Source of the DNA: Tannerella sp.
GTDB lineage: Bacteria; Bacteroidota; Bacteroidia; Bacteroidales; Tannerellaceae
Direction of reading: 5' to 3'
NCBI GenBank assembly: GCA_031290635.1
Contig: JAITNE010000160.1
Location: 1-9,393, forward strand
DNA length: 9,393 bases
Shown: positions 6,765-9,393 of the stretch, one piece after another
How positions within the stretch are numbered: position 1 is the first letter of the stretch
How the letters are laid out: every line of letters starts with the position of its first letter
Translations under genes and position numbers: made by a program
The notes under the pieces: model-generated
The model's database searches: none
What the model was told of the DNA's origin: nothing
Seen by the model: only the letters and a program-made list of their open reading frames with translations

Positions 6765-7114
6765 TGGATTATTGCGCCGAGGAAGCCGCCGAGTACGTCG
6801 GCAAGGAGATCGAAGGGGTCGCCGGTACGGTTGAAGCAGTTGCTTTGAAGCAGCTCTATCATGCCGCCGTAAACAAAGGCAAGCATGGTTACAAGGATGA
6901 CTGTGCGCCAATATCCTTGACGAGACCTGAAATACATCGTCAAACTCAAGAGTAAGGACTCAATAAAGAAGAAGCCGAAATGGGCGAGCTTGTCAATGTG
7001 AGGTAGCCGGACGCGAGGAAGTCCGTCCGACGGCATCGTGCAGAGGATAAATATCAGTACAGCCCAGAGCAGGCTTAAAATTAATAATAGATATACTGTC
7101 GTTTTCTGTTTCAT
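6749..7114 (-). CDS. VanZ-family integral membrane protein
   Basis: This is a 121-residue protein with four predicted membrane segments, at about 6-26, 44-62, 70-88 and 101-117. VanZ-family landmarks are present: DKLAHFGFF (41-49) at the start of helix 2, and the polar pattern E87, Q90, R96, D99, D102, D106 around helix 4, ending in a GGFLGAI small-residue helix. Length is normal for stand-alone VanZ-like proteins. VanZ itself gives low-level teicoplanin resistance by an unclear mechanism; most family members have no assigned role, so resistance should not be inferred here. The start ATG 7114 is 24 bp after the ABC exporter stop, which indicates one operon. The last residues (RIRS) and the stop TAG are encoded within the heptamer repeat, so the original C-terminus may have been replaced. 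Confidence 0.88.
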   Translation of the reverse strand: MKQKTTVYLLLILSLLWAVLIFILCTMPSDGLPRVRLPHIDKLAHFGFFFIESLLLSLTMYFRSRQGYWRTVILVTMLAFVYGGMIELLQSNCFNRTGDPFDLLADVLGGFLGAIIHRIRS

Positions 7115-7138
7115 AAAATTAATCGGTAAGAGTTTTAG

Positions 7139-8986
7139 CTAAAACTTCTGCATCTCACACAATCTTTTATAGTAGCCGTTGGCGAGCAGGAGGTCTGCAT
7201 GGCGGCCGCGTTCTACTATCGAGCCTTCATGAAGTACGCATATCTCGTCGGCGTTGCGGATGGTCGAGAGACGATGCGCTATGACGATTATCGTGCGGTT
7301 GCGCATAAGGTTTTCGAGGGCTTCCTGAACGAGGCGCTCGGATTCGGTGTCGAGAGCTGAGGTCGCTTCGTCGAGGATAAGTATGGGAGGGTTCTTCAGG
7401 ATGGCGCGGGCTATGCTGATGCGCTGACGTTGACCGCCGGAGAGCTTGCAGCCACGATCGCCGATGTTGGTTTGATAGCCGTGCTCGGAGGCGAGGATGA
7501 AATCATGCGCGTTGGCTATGCGGGCGGCTTCTTCGACCTCGGCAGGAGTGGCGGATGAGACCCCGAAAGCGATGTTGTTGAAGAAGGTGTCGTTAAAGAG
7601 GATTGCTTCCTGGTTTACGTTACCCATCAACTCGCGCAGCTCGTGCAGCGAAGCTTCGCGCACGTCTATCCCGTCAACCGTAATGCTTCCCTTATCTACG
7701 TCGTAAAATCGCGGCAGCAAGTCAACAAGAGTGCTTTTGCCTGAGCCTGACTGTCCTACCAGAGCTATGGTTTTACCTTTGACGACGTTCAGGTTTATGC
7801 CCTTGAGTACCCACTCGGAGCCGTATTTGAACCAGACGTCATTGTATTGTATGGCTTCGCCGAAGGCTATCGGTCGAGGGCTGGCGGGGGATTTGATGTT
7901 GGTTTCGGCGGCAAGGATTTTATCTACCCGCTCGACCGAAGCCAGACCTTTTTGGATTGCGTAGGTAGCTTTGCTCAGGTCTTTGGCGGGGTTGATGATG
8001 CTGTAGAACAGCACCAGATAGTAGATGAAAGTCGATGCGTCGATAGGGCTGTTGTTGCCCAGAATCAGCGTCCCGCCGTACCAGAGAATAACTACGATGG
8101 TAGCCGTGCCCAGAAACTCGCTGGCAGGATGCGCAAGCTGTTGACGGCGATAGATACGGTTCGTAGTATGTCGAAATTCTTCGCCGGCAGCCTCGAACCC
8201 CTGCCGTATCTTCTTTTCGGCATTAAAAGCCTTTATGACGCGCAGCCCGCTCAGCGTTTCCTCAATCCTGCTCATCAGCGCACCCCACTGGCTTTGTCCG
8301 AGCAGGGATTTCTTCTTCAACGCCTTGCCGACCTGTCCCATCACGTAGCCCGCAACCGGCAGCAGAATGAGTACAAACAGCGTCAGCTGCCAACTGATAA
8401 TAAGCATCGCCGCAAGGTAAATCGTAATCATGATAGGGTTCTTAAACAGCATGTCGAGCGAACTCATTATAGAAGTTTCAATCTCATTTACGTCGCCCGA
8501 AACACGCGCTATGATGTCGCCCTTGCGCTCTTCGGAGAAGAATCCGAGCGGCAGTTCGGTAATCTTGCGGTTGATGCTGTTGCGGATGTCCCTCACCACT
8601 CCTGTGCGGATAGGTATCATCGTGTAGAACGCCAGATACATCGTCAGCACCTTCAGCAGCACTATCACAATCATCCCCAGACCTATTGCTATCAGTGCAA
8701 ACGAGCCGCCGTGGGTTTCGATAAGATTGTTGATATACCAGTAGAAGTTATTTGTGAGCGCTGCGCCAACGGTCTTGAACCATTCGCCGGAAGCAGGGTC
8801 GAACGTCCATTCCATATAAGTATAAACCTTGTTGTCAACCTTGAAAAGTATTTCCAAGATAGGCATAATCAACACAAATGAGAACACGTTGAAGATAGCC
8901 GACAAAATATTGAACACAACGTTCATCTGCAAATACTTCTTGTAAGGCGGTACAAACCGCCGTAAAACCTTGATAAATTCTTTCAT
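7139..8986 (-). CDS. MsbA-like ABC exporter, fused transmembrane and ATPase domains
   Basis: This is a 615-residue half-transporter that would work as a homodimer in the inner membrane. The membrane domain spans about 22-335 with six helices; the loop between helices 1 and 2 (about 50-96) is long and aromatic-rich. The ATPase domain (about 375-615) is complete: A-loop Tyr388, Walker A GQSGSGKST (411-419), Q-loop Gln459, X-loop NIGDRG (507-512), signature LSGGQ (515-519), Walker B ILILDE (535-540), D-loop SALD (543-546) and switch His571. All catalytic residues are intact, so it should be active. The sequence fits the MsbA / lipid-A-exporter-like group; Bacteroidales usually carry several such exporters, so the substrate (lipid A core, other lipid or a drug) is unproven. 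ATG 8986 starts MKEFIKVLRRFVPPYKKYL, usual for this group. VanZ follows by 24 bp. I see no clear promoter in the 198-bp gap upstream. Confidence 0.93.
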   Translation of the reverse strand: MKEFIKVLRRFVPPYKKYLQMNVVFNILSAIFNVFSFVLIMPILEILFKVDNKVYTYMEWTFDPASGEWFKTVGAALTNNFYWYINNLIETHGGSFALIAIGLGMIVIVLLKVLTMYLAFYTMIPIRTGVVRDIRNSINRKITELPLGFFSEERKGDIIARVSGDVNEIETSIMSSLDMLFKNPIMITIYLAAMLIISWQLTLFVLILLPVAGYVMGQVGKALKKKSLLGQSQWGALMSRIEETLSGLRVIKAFNAEKKIRQGFEAAGEEFRHTTNRIYRRQQLAHPASEFLGTATIVVILWYGGTLILGNNSPIDASTFIYYLVLFYSIINPAKDLSKATYAIQKGLASVERVDKILAAETNIKSPASPRPIAFGEAIQYNDVWFKYGSEWVLKGINLNVVKGKTIALVGQSGSGKSTLVDLLPRFYDVDKGSITVDGIDVREASLHELRELMGNVNQEAILFNDTFFNNIAFGVSSATPAEVEEAARIANAHDFILASEHGYQTNIGDRGCKLSGGQRQRISIARAILKNPPILILDEATSALDTESERLVQEALENLMRNRTIIVIAHRLSTIRNADEICVLHEGSIVERGRHADLLLANGYYKRLCEMQKF

Positions 8987-9060
8987 TATAAACTTTCAAT
9001 TCGTTTTTATTAAGATAAATCCCTTGGCAGGGGAAAATTCATTTCTGTTTAGTGTATATA

Positions 9061-9110
9061 AAAAACCCGCCAAACCTTGCGAAAAGGCGTCTGCACGATG
9101 CGGATTTGTC
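9061..9110 (-). terminator. Possible large-loop terminator after the HD phosphohydrolase gene
   Basis: On the minus strand AAATCCGC (9109-9100 region) could pair with GCGGGTTT (9068-9061) with one G/T pair, followed by TTTTAT. The loop holds a small inner stem, CCTT-TTCGC-AAGG. The left arm is part of the 19-bp repeat core. The long loop makes this uncertain, but it is in the right place and orientation to end the upstream gene. Confidence 0.3.
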
Positions 9111-9150
9111 CGCTCGACGCGCGGGAAGGAATCTGCACGATGCGGATTTG
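9079..9150. repeat. Two-copy direct repeat with 42-bp spacing
   Basis: TCTGCACGATGCGGATTTG occurs identically at 9090-9108 and 9132-9150. Extending leftward, 9079-9108 and 9121-9150 match at 26 of 30 positions. The copies start exactly 42 bp apart. They share GCGGATTTG, in the same orientation, with the repeat at 3784-3812. They lie in the gap between the HD gene stop and the ABC exporter start. Confidence 0.88.
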
Positions 9151-9184
9151 CGATCTGTCCTTTCGTCTTTGGCAATCTCTATCT

Positions 9185-9393
9185 TCATTTCAGTTCGGGG
9201 TAGCTAATGCGCGTATGATAAATAGTTTTGAGCCTTTCGAGGAAGACGCCCTTGATAACCGCAATATCATTGAACGTCAGCGGCGCTTTATTAAGCAGAC
9301 CGTCCGATATCTGACCGTCGATTATCTTGTCGATCCGTCCTTTGATGCTGACGTCGGTATATTCCGGCAGACTGCGCGATGCTGCTTCTACCG
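9185..9393 (-). CDS. Membrane HD-domain phosphohydrolase (PgpH / 7TMR-HD type), C-terminal 68 residues
   Basis: The minus-strand frame is open from the window edge to TGA 9187-9185. It encodes 68 residues starting VEAASRSLPEYT, continuing DKIIDGQISDG, APLTFNDIAVIKGVF and ending IYHTRISYPELK. This succession matches the tail of the 7TM-HD family, where the same pattern (VEAA-R-S, KII---L--G, LTF--L, IFH-RIEYP) ends PgpH. Family members hydrolyse cyclic di-AMP with an HD domain on the cytoplasmic side of a seven-helix membrane domain. The HD metal residues lie outside the window, so activity cannot be judged. No internal ATG supports a separate short gene. The next gene downstream on this strand is the ABC exporter, 198 bp away, so they may not share a promoter. 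Confidence 0.85.
   Translation of the reverse strand, partial: VEAASRSLPEYTDVSIKGRIDKIIDGQISDGLLNKAPLTFNDIAVIKGVFLERLKTIYHTRISYPELK

Noticed and set aside
6749..7114. Glycopeptide-resistance gene
   Set aside because: VanZ-family membership is common in Bacteroidota without any van cluster. No vanA/H/X/Y/R/S genes are present, so a resistance call is not supported.
7847..8881. 344-residue open frame on the plus strand opposite the ABC exporter
   Set aside because: It is antisense to a fully conserved exporter. The composition (many Gln, Arg, His) is that of a complementary-strand translation of a membrane domain.

Overview
The window looks like a chromosomal segment from a member of the Bacteroidota, probably order Bacteroidales. 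The evidence is a SusC/SusD outer-membrane pair, a promoter that matches the Bacteroides consensus (TTTG, then 21 bp, then TAnnTTTG), A/T-rich leaders in place of Shine-Dalgarno sites, and ABC-exporter and HD-phosphodiesterase sequences of the Bacteroidales type. No rRNA, tRNA, CRISPR array or intact mobile element is visible.

Left part, plus strand (1-3717): the C-terminal half of a SusC-like TonB-dependent transporter, which enters from outside the window, is followed after 7 bp by a complete SusD-like lipoprotein of the SusD-like_2 type. Together they form a two-gene outer-membrane import module. A strong intrinsic terminator follows susD, so no enzyme gene is co-transcribed downstream within the window.

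Convergent gap (3632-3976): besides two hairpins this holds a degenerate GCGGATTTG-type repeat and a tandem array of 42-bp units. Each unit carries the palindrome TGTTCGCGAACA.

Right part, minus strand (9393-3977), in transcription order: the last 68 codons of a membrane HD phosphohydrolase (PgpH / 7TMR-HD type, cyclic-di-AMP phosphodiesterase family); a 198-bp gap with a two-copy repeat, also spaced 42 bp; an MsbA-like ABC exporter of 615 aa; a VanZ-family membrane protein of 121 aa starting 24 bp after it, probably in the same operon; a heptanucleotide repeat that supplies the VanZ stop codon; a near-consensus promoter; and an 886-aa soluble protein I cannot name.

The least explained objects are the 886-aa protein, which by eye contains two diverged copies of one roughly 110-residue domain, and the palindromic 42-bp array beside its 3' end. 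The ABC/VanZ/HD genes suggest envelope maintenance and nucleotide signalling. I see no evidence that the SusCD pair and the minus-strand genes work together.
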